DNA from: Anopheles merus
Lineage: Eukaryota; Arthropoda; Insecta; Diptera; Culicidae
Length of the DNA stretch: 64,000 nucleotides
Direction: 5' to 3'
Assembly: GCF_017562075.2 (NCBI RefSeq)
Contig: NC_054082.1
Location: forward strand, 56,896,136 to 56,960,135
Position 1 is the first letter of the stretch, and each line of letters begins with the position of its first letter. Below, piece by piece: positions 1 through 15,400 of this stretch. The notes below the pieces were generated by a model. It ran no database searches. It was not told the origin of the DNA and worked only from the letters and a program-made list of their open reading frames with translations. Made by a program: the position numbers and the translations under genes.

Positions 1-3000
1 TTTATGTTGCAAACGCCATCGACGGGTAAATCAAGAGAAATGTGGGCTTCGACGATCAAAACGAACAAGCAACAACACACCGGGTACCGACAAATACAAC
101 AGCAAACGTAGCGTAGTTCTTTTCATTTTATGAATGAAAGTTTACCCTGCTGTCCTACTCTGTCCCACAGTCGCATTTGTTTGGGCGCTCTTACTCCAAT
201 GAATGAATTTCTTCTTCTTGCGCTACCATCGTGGAACAGCTCTCTGTTACTCTTCTTACTTTAAGTTGTTTTCTTTGGTTCACGATTGTCATTATTGCTG
301 TTGTTGTTATTCTTATGCTGTTATAAGCATCCCTCATGCTACGTCTTTCATTCGATTTGTGCTGTCGTTCGACGCCAAGCGGCTACACATTCGGGTGTGG
401 GCAGGCGGCTGGGCAGCATGTAGCCGTTGCCACCAAGATCTAGCTGTAGCTGCCGAAATTTCGGGTGGTAGAAACGATAGTTTTTACCTTCGTTTTTAAA
501 TCTAGGGTTGTACTCTTACGATAAAAGCCCTTTCCTACGTATGCTACAAACAATGTGTGATATCGTTCTCGATCGATCTCGTTTTCAGCGTTCGTTTGTG
601 CTACGGATATTTCCTTATAGCTGATGATTACTTTACCAAACTTTTACAAATTTAGTCAAAACACTAGCGCTCATTATAAAATACACACTGATAACGCCAG
701 ATACAGGAATTATACAGTCTTGTTTATTTTCTTCCAAAAATTGACATCATAACAATAGAGTTTTAAAATAAAACAATCTCGCTGTGAATGTTTCGCACAC
801 TTTTATTAAAATTGGTGAGAGTTTTCTATCTGTAGGATTGGAGTACAGGAGGTATTAGAAACAATATAGAATCATAAAAATTCGTGCAGCGTTGCTAGGT
901 AATTTAAATATTCATGCTCCTGGTTTTAAAATTTTAATAGTACAAAGGTCCTTATTGTTTCGAGAGAATCGATTCATTATCAAACAGACGCCTTGTGATC
1001 GATCGAAACAAATAATTGCGCTATCGTACTAATGTACTGAATCTGATATAGAACTCAGCCCTGTAAAAGTTTCTTATAACCCATCAAATCTTGAAATGTT
1101 GGTTCAACATTTTTTAAACCACGATATCTTTTCCCTTCTACCCTAGCGTTAAACTTCCAATATAAACGCTCTCATATCGTATGTGGCTGCGTTCATCGTA
1201 AGATCGCATCGGAACTACCTGTGCCGGAACTCGCACCCACACACATTGCTTTTGTTGTTTACTTCCTTGCAAGTACCAATACAAACGCGATTCTCTTTTC
1301 AAACAAGCCTCCCTTTGGTTTTGTCAGTGTGTTGGTTGAGAACGAAAGAAGTGAAGAAGAGAAAGATCAGTACTTCCGCCACGAATACGTACCCGCACAC
1401 AACAAAAATCCCAACAGCGTTTTCAGTTCCACAGCGTCTACGATGGAGTGTGTGTCGGCGAGCTCGTCTAGTTTTTGCTGCTAAACGTGATCTCGTGCTC
1501 TCTCGAACCGTACACGACGCACCCTTTGAATTGTGAGCGCGCATTCTACTTAGTCGATACGCGTCGCTGTTTGACTGGTTGTTGTGGGGTTCTCGGGAAA
1601 GTTAGGTGTTTTTAGTGCTCAATAATACGTTGCGCCGCGTTGAGTCGTAACAGCAACCTGTGCGTATTGCGATCAGTTATTAACGTGAGTTCCTATCGTA
1701 TGTGATATTGTGGTGGCCCTGTATAAATCCTGTTTTTCGAAGTGCTAAGATCTAGTTAAAGTGGTTTGTGTGTGTACAAAGTTATGATCAAGCGTGAAAA
1801 CATATTTATTAAACAGAGCATATTTTGCATTTTGAATAATTAACGGATTCCCCTGAATTCGCAAAAATATCCTTTGGAACCTATACATAAATTAGTTATT
1901 GGTGAAGCTTTGTATACAGAAGATGATTTGTGGTTGTTTTAACGGTTTATTCATGTGCGCGTGTGTGTTAATTTGTGCTTTAATTATTATATAACCTTAT
2001 GTGCTCTGCAGCAAATAGTGTTCCATTGTTGGAAACAAAAATAATTCCATTCTCCTGTTGCTTCCAACTCCAATGTACTGAGCTAAACCCACACACATAA
2101 CTTTACCGAAAACTAGTGTAGTGTATATACATATGTTATACAGCATACAGCAATATTCATATGTTATTTGCTATGTTTGATATACTCGTTTGAGAAGTGA
2201 TTTAGGCGTTCTTCTTCGCATTATGGTGTACTACGTTATAAGCTGAAGCAGTATTAACCGCGCATTATGCTAATGGCGTAATGCCGGTGCTTGTGGCACA
2301 CTATTCATTTTGTTTTTGTATTTACCACACTGACCAACGATCTACAAATGGCATTGAAGGCCATCGCTACAAAATCCGTCGGCAATGGCAAACTAGCAAA
2401 ACTACAACAAAGCGTACACATGGAATTATGAAGTTTGTTTAGACTGTTTTAGAATGTTCATTTTTAATAATTAAAATAATAATCAGTTCTCTTATGTTTA
2501 TTGGAGAGCAAGAAACTATACCAATCATTATTGGCAGATTCATAGTTTATTGAAAGCCCTATGCTACGTGCATTCATCCTGCTATGGTCAGGATCGAATG
2601 ATACGAAGCTCGAAATGTCTATTTTTCTATGTATGTAGCTAGAAGAGGTAATAATTTCAGTTTGTTTGTTTATAATTCATATTACAATAACATTCTAAAA
2701 AATCATATCTTTTAGTACAAGTGAATGCCCTCAATTTGCATCAACCAGCAAATGTGATGGTTTTATGTATTTTTAAATCCGTTTATGCTGTACATCGTAT
2801 TTTAATATGTTAAATATGCTAAACACATTCTTACGAAATCGAGCTGTCGGATTGGACTGATAGAAAATTCTAACATCCTTTGTTGTGGAAATCCTATCAA
2901 ATGCTCATTACACAACAGATAATCCTCATAAATGTTGCCAGAAATATGATCCTCTTCTTGTTGTTCGGAAAGGTAAAATAATATTGTTGGTCAGTGTCCG

Positions 3001-6000
3001 GCCAAACCGGGATTACACGATTACCACCACTAGACCAGTTAGGCGAGTAAGAATTTTCCTTTGTGTTTATCCGAAAAGCTTACCACTAATCGATAGCATT
3101 GAAGTTAAGACACTGACTTTGGATTTCTCAAGAATTGAATTATTATATGTCGCTGCAGGCGCCACACACACCAAAGCACTAAAGCACCAGCAAGTACCAA
3201 CATAGGTGTTGTTGAGGATTTTTCTTTGTTTTGCTCAACTTGCGCTGAAACGTCTTCGTTTTTATTGTGGGTGTTGTGCGATCGGTACACACATGCTTGC
3301 CGTTTTACGCAACTTTCTTTGTGGAAACGGACTTGTAACGCTTGAGCAAGCACCAATTATAGCTTGCCGCGGCAAGCGGCACTCTAAATTCACGGTACTA
3401 GGATGATTTCGACCTTGGCCACGAAGGTGCCGATGCAATATTTTATAATGTAAATTGCTTTTGATGGCAATACTAATGCAAAATATGTAGCCAGAAATTC
3501 ATCCGTTACCAACTGAAAGGGCGATCCATGGTGTAACAATGTGAAATTTAAAGGGTTTTTTTTATAGTCAATGGGAAAAATATATAAATAAACAGATCAA
3601 TAAATAGTTTGTTGAATTATAGTGAATTATTTTTCAAGTACATATGGCTTTTTAAACATGTTCTAACATTAGACATGCTCCTTTGACATGTTGTATATAA
3701 TATGCTTTACAGTTAACATATTATACTTTACCGAAAACTGATAAAAATGTCATACAATGGCAACACAACGAAAGTGTGAGTCTAAAAACACCTTAAATGA
3801 TGATGACTACGTGACAACATTATAGTGTCATTCGTTCGCTTCTATATTTCGTTTCCATAGTTATGTCGCTGTATTTGAACTAGGGTCGAAATGAGCCGAA
3901 ATTGTATAACGAAGATAGTCTTTTGGCTTAGAAGCTAGGATTTAGTCACAACTCATGAAATAACTAGTCATAAGTTGTGATAATTGTGTAGCTTATCAAT
4001 TTTTGGATATCAATTTTTTTAAATAATCTGAGCGTAAAGATTCAGATTCAAAATAATATTCACTCAATGATGAATTATATTGCTAGAAATTGAATAATTT
4101 GAATTGTATTATTTTGCTATTCAAAATTAAATTACATTCAATTACATTACATCGATGTTGAGTAGCATTACTTAAGATTCTGGCTGTCCGTTGATTGATG
4201 CTGTAGTGACATTTGCTCACAGGTGACATTTGCTAACTTTATCCAGTTGATGGATAACTGGCTAAAGCTATGTCATCAAATTTTAAAACACTAATAATAA
4301 AATGTTTCCTGAAATTTTTTTTCGGTTTCAGTGACATGGAATCCAAAGGTCACGAAGGAAATGTATTAAGTCGTATAATCAACAGCATAAGACAGGTACT
4401 TCCGATTGAGGGTCGTTCTACAGCCACTTAGTTCCCGTTCAACCGTAGCACATTTACAAGCCACGTATTTGAATGGAATTTAAGTGTAACTGCTTTTGGA
4501 AGGTTTATAGTTCTGAGGGGTGAAATATATCACATTACGTTAGATATTGACATATGCTTTACTGTGTATGTTGCCAGAATGGAAATCATGTCGACATTTT
4601 TATACTTGCTACATGAATTATTGCCACCTTCGTCTGTTGCGCAATGGTGTGATCATTTTCATGATCTACTAATGATCATTTTACATGATTTTGTAACGGA
4701 AAAGCAACATTTTCTATTCAGGCTACCGAAATTCAGGTCATATTACCATTATGTATTAAATGGTTTCGTTTAAGATAACGATATCATATATAAACATATA
4801 TAGAATGTTTTTTTTTTTTAATTATTTTGCGCCGTGCTATTGTTTTATTTTTAAAATTTCCCAACATTGATTGAAGATGAAACTGAGAAACTTTACCTAT
4901 GAGCTTTCTATGACTACAGTATCTGATTTTCTATTATAAAAATACAACCACTAAGCCTCTTTGGAGAACCGTTTGAAACATTTCTTTGTTTATGCGTTTT
5001 CACTCTTTTTCCTCCAAGAGACTGTTTCCGCCGTAATCGCTTGGTTATGAAGTTTTTGCTAGTGTCTAATGGTCAACAGTCTAATGGGTATTAGAAAGCA
5101 TCAACAGTTAGTGTAAAGCCAGTTGGCGCAATGGCTGCTGCTTCAACACATCAATTGGAAAGAATTGGATGACAATTGGAGTAAATGAAATGTTAATTTA
5201 ATAATTTATGTTAATTAAGTGGACATTTTTAAAGAGCCACACAGTACCATGAGATGTACCAATCTTTGACATGTGGGTAATAAAAAAACGAAACAGCTAC
5301 GCTTTTATGTTAGCTACCTAATTCATAATTCTTCTCATGAATTGTCAACCACGATGTGATATAAGATTTTGTATTTTTTTGCATGTATCGGAATTATTGT
5401 TAAAAGTAAAATTATATTGCACCGACAAAACAAAATTTTACAGAATTGCAAATTTGTAGAAAACACATCGTGCTGGTTTTTCATAAGGTTTTCCATACGT
5501 TGTTGATTGATTGTACAAGTAAATCAAATTAGTCACATTCAATTCATCCACTTGATATCAACAACTAAGCTTTGATGTTATTCGCCAGCTAAACCTTGCT
5601 TCATATGACATTACAACAAAATTGCTTACTCACAACCTCTATCTTAAGTCCAGCAAAATGTGATTACTTTAAATTTTCGTTTTTAATTTATTGTATGTTG
5701 AAAAAGTGTTGAGTTATCGTGCTTACATTGTTGTTTGAGTTAAAATGATCATTAGTTAATACAATCTCTACAATCTACAATAGTTAATACGATCTCCATC
5801 TATGAAAATTACTTGTGGTAATGAACAAACTTAACACTTATTTCAATGTAATTGAATGAATGTGTTAATGACAATAATGTTTGTCCAATTATTTGTGTAT
5901 TATTTAGTAAAGTGCAATGCAGTTTTATGAAGGATAGTGCGAACTATATATTTGTGCTAAGAGAAGAGTGAATATTGTTCCAACAACCTAATTACATAAA

Positions 6001-6143
6001 GTAAAAGTGCTTACCATTTGCTATCTGATTATCTGAATTGGCAGTTAAGGGTAATCAAAAAGTGAACAAACCCAGAAAAAGTGGCTACAAAAGTAAACGT
6101 GAATGAGTTACGAGGGTTCGAAGGTTTCGATCCTCGTCCTAAA
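1..6143. other. Upstream region of pnt P2, no protein gene recognised
   Basis: I see no convincing protein-coding gene in this stretch; the open frames are short and of ordinary intergenic composition. The segment at about 1,380-1,690 is less AT-rich than its surroundings and ends in a good splice donor (AAC followed by GTGAGT, with the GT at 1,685). It could therefore be a 5' untranslated exon of the pnt P2 transcript. A possible acceptor (GGCAG at about 6,040-6,044) lies just before the first P2 coding exon, and an in-frame TGA at 6,063-6,065 closes the frame upstream. These untranslated exon assignments are inference. Confidence 0.4.
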
Positions 6144-6438
6144 ATGACTAACGAATGGATGGAGTGGAACGATCCCGGGATTGGCCGTGGCGGTCCTCTC
6201 GGCAGGATTCCGTTACGAGGAGCAAATCATCCTAACTTGGGAACTGGACTGTCAAGTGTTGCTGGCGGAATAATTGGCAGTGTTGGTGGGATCGGAGGAA
6301 TTCATAACAATAATAATGTGAACTTTCTTAATAACAACCAGCAAAGTTTCCTTAATAGCTACAGTTTGAACAAGTTAGCTTCTACAGGAATGGGACTAAA
6401 GTCCCATCCGCTGATGAAAGGCTTACAGAAACCAAGAG
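6144..6438 (+). CDS. pnt: pnt P2-specific first coding exon
   Basis: Encodes 98 residues plus one base, beginning MTNEWMEWNDPG and continuing with Gly/Asn-rich sequence. It ends before GTAATA in phase 1. With the next exon it forms the peptide KPRDVPTQMPPLTPG, which recreates the ERK site region. Confidence 0.75.
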
Positions 6439-9400
6439 GTAATATTCATTTGATAACAAAATAGTTAAATTTAAGTTTAAAATCATTATCAAGCAATTAT
6501 ATTGCTATTGTATTACAACTGAATTTATTTATTGTACAAAGATTATATTAATGCGTAAAAACGGTTTGGATGTTAACTCTTCTTCCCCTTTTTTTGGGCT
6601 GAACAACCGTTGTCGATCAAGGCCTGCCTGTACCGCTTGTGAGGTTGGCTTTTAGTAAAATTGGGATTACCCTCCCGGATAGTCAGTTCTACGTATGGCG
6701 GCACGGTCTCTTTGGAGCTTGAACCCATGACGGGCATGTTGTACGAGTTGACGACTGTACCACGAGACCGGCTTAACCAGGGATATTGACTCACGCCGGC
6801 CAAATAATACATTATTCCTATCTAAGTTCAACCTAAAGTTGATCAAGAAAGCGAAAGCTTTGCGTACCCGTGAATATGGCGCACTTTGCCAGAAACAATT
6901 CAACGCACCGAAGCGCATCGCTGCCGTATACTGCGCAACCGTACGGGGTCTGATGCACCTTGAACCCATTATTGGGTGCTTTGACCATGGTGATATTTCT
7001 TGGCCACCCTTTTTTCAAGTCTCCTTGTCTCCGCACAGCAAAATTCAGTCAAGACTTCAATACAAGACGCTCCAACGGCTAAAGTTGGTTGGATCAACAC
7101 AAATCCATTGTTTGTTAGACGTAAAGCAGCAACAACTTTTATAAATTTGGTAGTCTACGCGTCTTGTTGGTTGCCATTGTTTTACAATCATTGGTAAAAA
7201 TTTTATCACACACTATCAATTACAGCACTATCAGTACACAGTTAAAGTTTTTTTTATTTTGCTGTGAATCATTTGTCTCGATTTCACGAAATACTGAAAT
7301 AGTCCATGTTTCATTATATGCATGTTATTGATTACGCACAAAATAAAGTGTATTGAATTTCGTTCCGGTTCGAAAATTTTTTGTACGAGATTTTTTTTAC
7401 AATGTACCAATTCTTTCTACATTCTACTGTTGCATATAAACCCGTGTCTGACTGATCACAACTACACACTTGATGTATGATCAGCAATTCAAGACGCTTC
7501 TAACTATAGTTTTGCAAGTACTGAAAACGTGTTATGAAATTAATTTAATGCTTGCTTACAGAAATGTACGTAATGATCCAATCTCTCATTGTTATCAACA
7601 GGGTAGAAAACTGCTATTAACAGGTTGTTATTCCATGTGCTCCTTGTGGTGGGTGAATTTATATTGAATTCTCTCGGCATAAGACTATAAAAATAATAAA
7701 AAAGGCCCCAGAGCAAGAGGTAATTTTAAATAGAACTTGAAGATATGTCGAATTTTCGTAATTCGTATGATTGTGTTAATACGTACTTCAAGATTCGAGA
7801 GTAAGAATAAAGTGTATTTCAACTAAAACCTTTTTCAAGAATATACTAAATTTATTCCAACAATCGTTCACACGATACATATGTTCAAATTGGAATTGCT
7901 TTCATCTCCATGAATGTGTATGTAACGGTTATCGGGATGAAATTAAACAAAATGTATGTGCTTTAAGTAAATGTCATGCCTTTTGCTACATGACCAAATG
8001 ATCCTGATCGCAGAACGCTATTATTGAAATGAGGTATGAACGTTGAACTACAACTAAACCTCGATGTAGCCGTCACATTGCAGTAATTTTCCCAATAAAA
8101 CAACACATAAAACATGACATCGCGATCGATTGTATGGTCTGTAACATAGATATGACATACAGTGAAATTGAAAACAAATAAACCTATGCAACGTTGCGAA
8201 TAAACTAAGAAAACAATCAACCACAAAAAAGAATTACGTCGAAATTTAATTATACGCAAAATAGCTGGCGTTCTCGGCAAATGCGAGTGTGGAGTCGTTT
8301 CACTTGACCATTTTTTGTGTAGTTTATCTCCATTTTACTGTTTTCCCTCCCATTGCCACCCACTCATTCCGTTTGCGCTGGTCGGCATCGTTCGAGAAAA
8401 AAGGCGGTGTCCGCACGTCATACTACCATTGACGATAGATGATGAAATTAGAAGCTACCATACGTCCGACCATTCCGGATGATAGTCGTTCCGTTGAAGC
8501 CGAAAATTGATTATCGACAACAGAGTAACCTCCAGCAACGAGGGGAAAAGGGTCGTCCCATGCTTTGATCACGATCAAGCGTGATGATTGTTGGGTTTGG
8601 AAATCGTTCGTGTTATGCGACGATCATAGGAATAAATCGAAACCATGATAGGTGGTCTTTCATGTACTATGATTTTTTTCGGATCTTGAGGTGGAGGCAA
8701 TTTCGAATGGATAAAAATAGCAAACACACTGCCGCTTGGCTTGTTAGCAGTATGTAAGGTCTGTTCTGTACAAAGTTGTATTAATTATAATAGATGCTCA
8801 CGTTAGCGAATTGAAGTAGATCACTAATACATCTCGTCGAATCACTGTTGTTGACCCTTCGGGTTAAATTACATATTAGATGGCGAAAGCATTGAAAAAT
8901 GAAAAATAAAGTGGTAACATTTTGATCTCGGTGATCGAAACCATCCATTGAAGAAACCTCCCTCTTCCTGAACGTGATTCCGACGAGAGGAAACCATGTA
9001 GAAGTAGACAGTCTCCTTTCGATCCGATGCTAATCTGACCATGCTGACAAAAACTTGTATTAAGAACTCTTATCCCTTGACACGTCCAAACATTGTCGCT
9101 ACACATCGAATTGATCGTCAACTGACGATTAAGATTCAAATGAAGTTCACTTCCACCAAAGCGAATTACCGGACTGCCGGTTCGGAAGTCCGGATTTTCC
9201 ATAGTAGGCACACCAACAGACTAAATCGAGTTTATTTTTCCGTGGCCGCTTTAGTATAGAAGAAGAAACAAAATCCAATTGTCTACGACACATGATCGTA
9301 TTAACTCAGGAAGGGCTTTGCTAAACGTACTCAAAAGTCTTTAGCATCCAGAGAATTACGAGGAGGAGGAGAAAAGGAATGATTTGTTTCTTTTTTATAC

Positions 9401-12400
9401 ACCCTGTCCCAGATGAAGTTCGGTTAGTACGCTTTAACACAAGTTATGTTTCCTCTGTCGACACTTCATCAAGGCGCTAAGATTCAAGGAAAAAATAGCA
9501 GCGTAATCCGTTAAAATTTCAATTTTCCACCCCCAATCGCAAAGTAGAATCAACCGAACGATTACACTTCGATCGGAAGAATTTAATCGTCAAATGTTTG
9601 TAAGTTCTGGATCATCTCATGTGAGTCTCATCTCTCTTCACTGTTCCGACTCTTGGTCATGCAGTACAGCATTAATACATACGACGAAAAAATAGATTGC
9701 TCTACGAGATTGGATCGAAAGAACAGGAATAAACACTTGAAAGAGAATCTTTAAGACTCATTGATCAAAATCACGCTGGCACCAAACCGCCATTGGATGA
9801 ATTGAGAGATATTTGGTAGGGCCTAAAATCAGGGCCTTGCTATGGTTCTTCGAGCTAAAGACGATGTCGATTCTGAATACCCGTGACTATAACACATTGT
9901 ATGTGTTCTGTGAAATTAAATACTTCCGTTTCGTTTGGTTCCGCTCTCTTTCTATAGCCGAGAATCGTTTATAAGCTGCAAATTGTGTCACTGGTTAGCC
10001 GCGGTGAAAGATGCTGACGAGTTTCCTTCGTGCAATGGAATCCTTCGGATGTGGGGATATGACGAATGGTTTTAGATCACGGAACTAACTATCACTTCTT
10101 GTAATACAAACTAAACACAAAGGTGGTCTGGTTGAAGGCTCTTATCGAAACTTCCTGTCTCTCACAAGAGTAGAATATGAGTAGAGCATACCTACCACAT
10201 AGGGATTTGCAACATAATACTTATGTTTAGTGAATAGTGGATTAAAAATAAATAATATATTTTGTTTTTTATTTATACATTACAGATGTCCCAACACAGA
10301 TGCCACCTTTGACGCCGGGTACAAACAAAAAACTGACTGAAGTACTCTACGCATCATTCGCTTCTTGGGAGAAGGAAGTACAGACATTCAAAATTACCAA
10401 AGGTAAGCATCGACATCTCATAGCTTCTTAGTTAATCGATAATCTTCCACGAAATAAGAACTGAAACTTGAAATAGAAACTTATAGCAGGAACCATAAAG
10501 TACCATACTGATGAAATTTTAAATTATTATCATGGAAATGAAATATCAGAGTGTTGTGTGATAACAATTTGCACAGGGTGAAAAACGATGTTTACATTCG
10601 AAAATGACTTGAAAAGCCCTTTAATATAAGAAGTTTATTAGAATTAATCATGTATTGAAAGTTCTATTGAAAACTCAAAAACACTTACGAGAACCAACTT
10701 AAGTTATCAGGTAATTTAATTAAGAAAACTAAAATTAGGTTGTAATTAAGATACATGAAGGCAGGCTGAGCGGATGGTTATTATTAAAACTTATTAAAAC
10801 TATTATTAAAACTTGCCAAAAGTGAAGACGCATTCTAAAAAACCGTGGTACCTGATTTGTAACAATTGTACAATGGTGGACATGCAAGTCAGTATGTAAT
10901 TACAGTGGAGCGCCGTTTATCCGGGTACCTTTTATCCGGTTGTCTGTTTATCCGTGCTGTTGAAAAATGACAGTTCAATACAAAGATAACATTGCGTACT
11001 TAAGAGGATATTTGAAAAAACGGTTTTCAGAGCACATTTTCTTAACAAAAAGGCTATATAATTCATGGCACATTTCCAATATCATCATGGCACATTATCG
11101 GAAAAAACATGAAGTTTATAAAAAAAAACTGGCTAGGTTATACCAAAACATAAAATAAATTTCAAAAACGAATCAGGAAATTGTGATAAAATAAATACTT
11201 TGACTCATTATCCGTGTTTTTTCGACTATCCGTGCGAGGTCGAATCCCGAAGAGCCCGGATAATCAGCGCTCCGCTGTAATATGATCCGCTGTTTTCAAT
11301 AAACTGCTCAAAGTAGAGATTCAAAAACAAAAACAAAACTTATGGAAAAAATCACCTTAGCTCAGAAATCACCGCTGTGGGGCGCTGTGAATGAATTTTT
11401 GGTAAGGGCACCAGGATACCAAGCTACGGCCCTGGCCATGTAGTGTATTTGCATCACAATATTTTTTCAATTCTTCCACACGATTTTCCATTACTGAAAA
11501 CTTTTTAATAATCGTCAACACTAAATATATTTAAAAAAATATTTTATTAACAAACACTTCACACTTCCCCAAAACTAACAAGCTAATAAACCATCAGTAA
11601 AGTTGTAACTGATGTTTACTTAAAGATTTATTTGAATGTCTTGTTAAGTACAGTTCATGGTACCAGCACATTCACAAAAAACTATATTACTTAATCTAAA
11701 TAGGATTGATAAACAACAGCTATTTGTAGCACGATTATGACAAATATGCTAAGGTCAATGTCATGAAAAATGTCTGACCAAGGCGAAGAAACAAATTTAC
11801 ATGGCAGCATCCAAGGTGCAATTGATGTGAATTTGTTACAGTGGACGGGAAACTTAAAAATCAGCAAACAATTAATATTTTATGACCCTTTGTGTGTATC
11901 ACTCTGTCCTTCAAAACTGTCCATCTATCTGAAGGGTGAGAATGTCCACTAACCAACTAGACTGACCTGTGCTCATTTTCAGCACAACGGTTCCTTGGTT
12001 TTAGTTTTCCTTTCAGCGATTCGTCTATTGTTTACTTGTGATTTTATTTCACTTTCTTGAGGCTATTGTTTATAATTCTTCTTTTGTTTCTACAATCGGT
12101 AGGAAATCTAATAGTATGTTCTTTTTAACCTTTTATAGATCCTCGGCAATGGACAGCAGAACATGTGCTAATATGGTTGAACTGGTCGATCAAAGAATTC
12201 TCCCTCGAGGGTGTGAACAAGGAGCCGTTTCAAAAAATGAGTGGCCGCGATATAGTCGGTCTTGGTCGCGAAGGATTTCTAGCTATTGCACCACCATTCA
12301 CCGGAGATATTCTATGGGAACACTTAGAAATACTACAAAAAGGTAAGATACAATCCAAATTGAAGGTTCTATCTAAGTACAAAAGAATAATGGTTCGTTT

Positions 12401-15400
12401 GTAAAGGTGTTATTTTAGATATACATTTGTTCGATGGTTTATACTTATTGGTGGTTAATACTTATACGATGGTTTCAACGTAAAGACTTCGTTAGCAGTT
12501 GTGTTTTTAGTAATTAGCAGCAATAGATTGTTAAACACGAGTTATGCAACGTGAGTTTAACATAAGATTAAACAATACTGGATTGGCTGTTGTTACTGTT
12601 CAAACATTCAAATATTTTACTTCTGATGCTAATTTGAATATCAACGATTGTTGCAAATAGCAAGAAAGATAGTTAAATTGGATTAGCTGTTGTTACTGTT
12701 CAAACATTCAAATATTTTACTTCTGATGCTAATTTGAATATCAACGATTGTTGCAAATAGCAAGAAAGATAGTTAATGCGATTATAATCAATATACCAAG
12801 GTAATACTGACCCTCAATTGCAATACTACCATCGCATCACCCCACTCTACGATATGCGCTCACAATTCTAGGGTACATTGCATCGTTACGCCCAACATAT
12901 TCAGCTTTAAATTTACCACATCAATCATGATCATCACATGCAGATACATTGTTCATGTATGCACCTATGTTAACTACGAATGTAGTCGTGTTCAAATTTA
13001 CACTGAATGTTATTCTGCCTATCACAACATGTCTGTCTCAAAACCATTGAATGCAAGTAAAAACGATAATAGATACCAACTAATACCATACAATGTACAG
13101 CATTTTATCTCATTGGACTATTCAATATTTCCATCCATCCCAGAATTAATCCCTGCGAGACAACATGCTATAACCCAATGGTGTAGCAAAGCACATGCGC
13201 TCTAGTGTTTAATCACGTCAACTACAAGAGGGTGCGTGAGCCAAGAGGGTGCAATTGATCTATTTCGTTGGTCTGACCCAAACATATCAACTGCTGACTC
13301 AACTCTTATCAAGGCTGATCGTAAGAGGTCAACAAACACTCACGAGGATCATAATGTCAACAGACAAGCATCTGTAGCAAGACAATTTCGTCTTCATAAG
13401 ATTGTCTCTGTCTGTATCATCGGGTAACATTCAGACGAACTGATTTCTTTCTCGTGCTATACACTAGCAATATATGTGGTCGGCTGTGATTGCGATTGGA
13501 TAATTGACTCTATTGCCGTAAATCGGTTATGCTCGAGGTTAATTGGATTAACGTCTACGATCTTTAGTCTTGGGCGGTAGGCCCATTTAATTGAAATTGG
13601 TTAATACTAACGAGGGCACATCTCGATAAATTGCTGCATTTGATTGAATGTGGCTCGGGCAAATGGTACGTGTTTTGATTTTTCAATTATTTTGATTTGC
13701 CGAATGGTTTTTTTTGTTTGATAGCAGATCAATTTAAGTTATGTATGAAACATGATAATTTGTTTTTGAATTTGATTGTTTATTATTACTACTACGTTTG
13801 TCCTTTTTAAAGCTTTCATGTCTTTTTTAGCATACTATCTGTTTCATAATTTTCCTAAGGTCTAAATTATCATTTGAAAACACAAAAATACAACTTAAAA
13901 ACTGTCAGTAAAATGTGTAAGAAACGAAGTTATATCACATCGAGTAAGCAGTAAACTGAAAAATCTAACTATCCTGAGGAAATTGCAATCTGTAATCTGT
14001 GTTTCCCAAATTTCGTAATTTTAGATTCCGGTTAAGCCTATCTGGGCTGGATCCTCTGTACCCACGCAACCGGACTGAGTCCAAATTTGATTCCAAAAGT
14101 AAATCAACGCATCCCACACAGCAGGTTGATGCGATTTTCCCACGCATAAGGACAGCATTGAAATGTGCGGGTGAATACTATATTTATGCTGCTGGCAATC
14201 GTCATTCCTGAAATAAATTGAATTTTACATTTACAAAATCTGTTGCAACCGGTTTGAAATACCCTTATAGCAATGTCCTTTTTGGTGCCAATTTTGAAGC
14301 ACACAGCGCATTAAAAAAAATCTGTTTCATCATTGCACATGGGTCCAGGATTGAAAATCTGATAAAGGAAATCAAATCATCTGCGTCCTGTGGGATCCTG
14401 GTAAACTTCGTGCTTGATTAGGTTATATGTTTCGGATGAGCGGTTTGCTGAATGAAAATATCTCTGTAAACAAATTTGCTTATGGACATGAAAACGTTTG
14501 GTTATTCGTCTATTTGTGTCCAAAATGTCGACAGGTTAACACGCGCTCTAAATTTCCTAGTTTACACTATCGTAAATTAACTAGTGAATGTGCGCGTGTT
14601 TATGTGATTTTATTATCCAGAACAACAATGACTAATGCTTTATTTCGCTGCTTTCGGCAACTTTCAGATTGCGAAAAGGCGCTTCTAGAGCACAGTTCTT
14701 CAGTTAGCAATGGTGGGTACGATGCGTCCTGCGGGCAGGCGGCTGGCAGTGTTGGCGTTAACGAACTCAATGAGTACAACAGTACCCTTCAGCGGTTAAG
14801 TGGCCAGCAGCAAGAATTTGGAAGAGGGAATGGCTCGAATAGCAATAGCAACAGCAGTAATACTCCCGCATCTACCTCCAGCACAACTCCCGGCACAACC
14901 ACTCCAAACAGCAGTAGTACTACCAACACCAGCAGCGGCAGCAACGGAGGTAAGTGGCCTTTTTCATCTTAAACACTTAACAATTGCTGTGGCAAAATGC
15001 ATCAATAGTTTAATATTCTTGCAAAGGGATATATGTGTGTATCCTAGTCCGAGGGTGTACAATAGACTTCTTTGCCTTCGCTTTCCGAACCCTGCATTAG
15101 TAAAATATAGGCACAGTAAAGTAGACGAAAATGACTTTACCCACACAAAAAAGGAAGAAAACAGCACCGTATAATTAGTTACATCAAACCTTCTAAAAAG
15201 CCGCTTGATGCCCACAACCCTCGTGCGGAAGCTGCTGCGTGTAGGGAACACGATGTGGCCACATTAGGGAGCCGGAGAATAATGAGTAATCATGCGTACC
15301 GGGGTTAAGGGGAAAGAGCAAAATAAGAAACAACGAAAAAAGGTTTATTCCTCTGATTTTACTTCCACTCCGCGTTGGTCACTGGAGATGGCCAAACAAG

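Noticed and set aside
6715..6725. A tRNA-like B box suggesting a tRNA gene
   Set aside because: The surrounding sequence does not fold as a tRNA and matches the other SINE copies in the window.
8340..10160. Coding-like scraps in the first pnt intron (for example the phrase GTKPPLDELRDIW near 9,780 and a 111-residue minus frame at 8,876)
   Set aside because: Possible fossil of a transposon or pseudogene, but frames are broken and I could not assign a family. Too weak to call.
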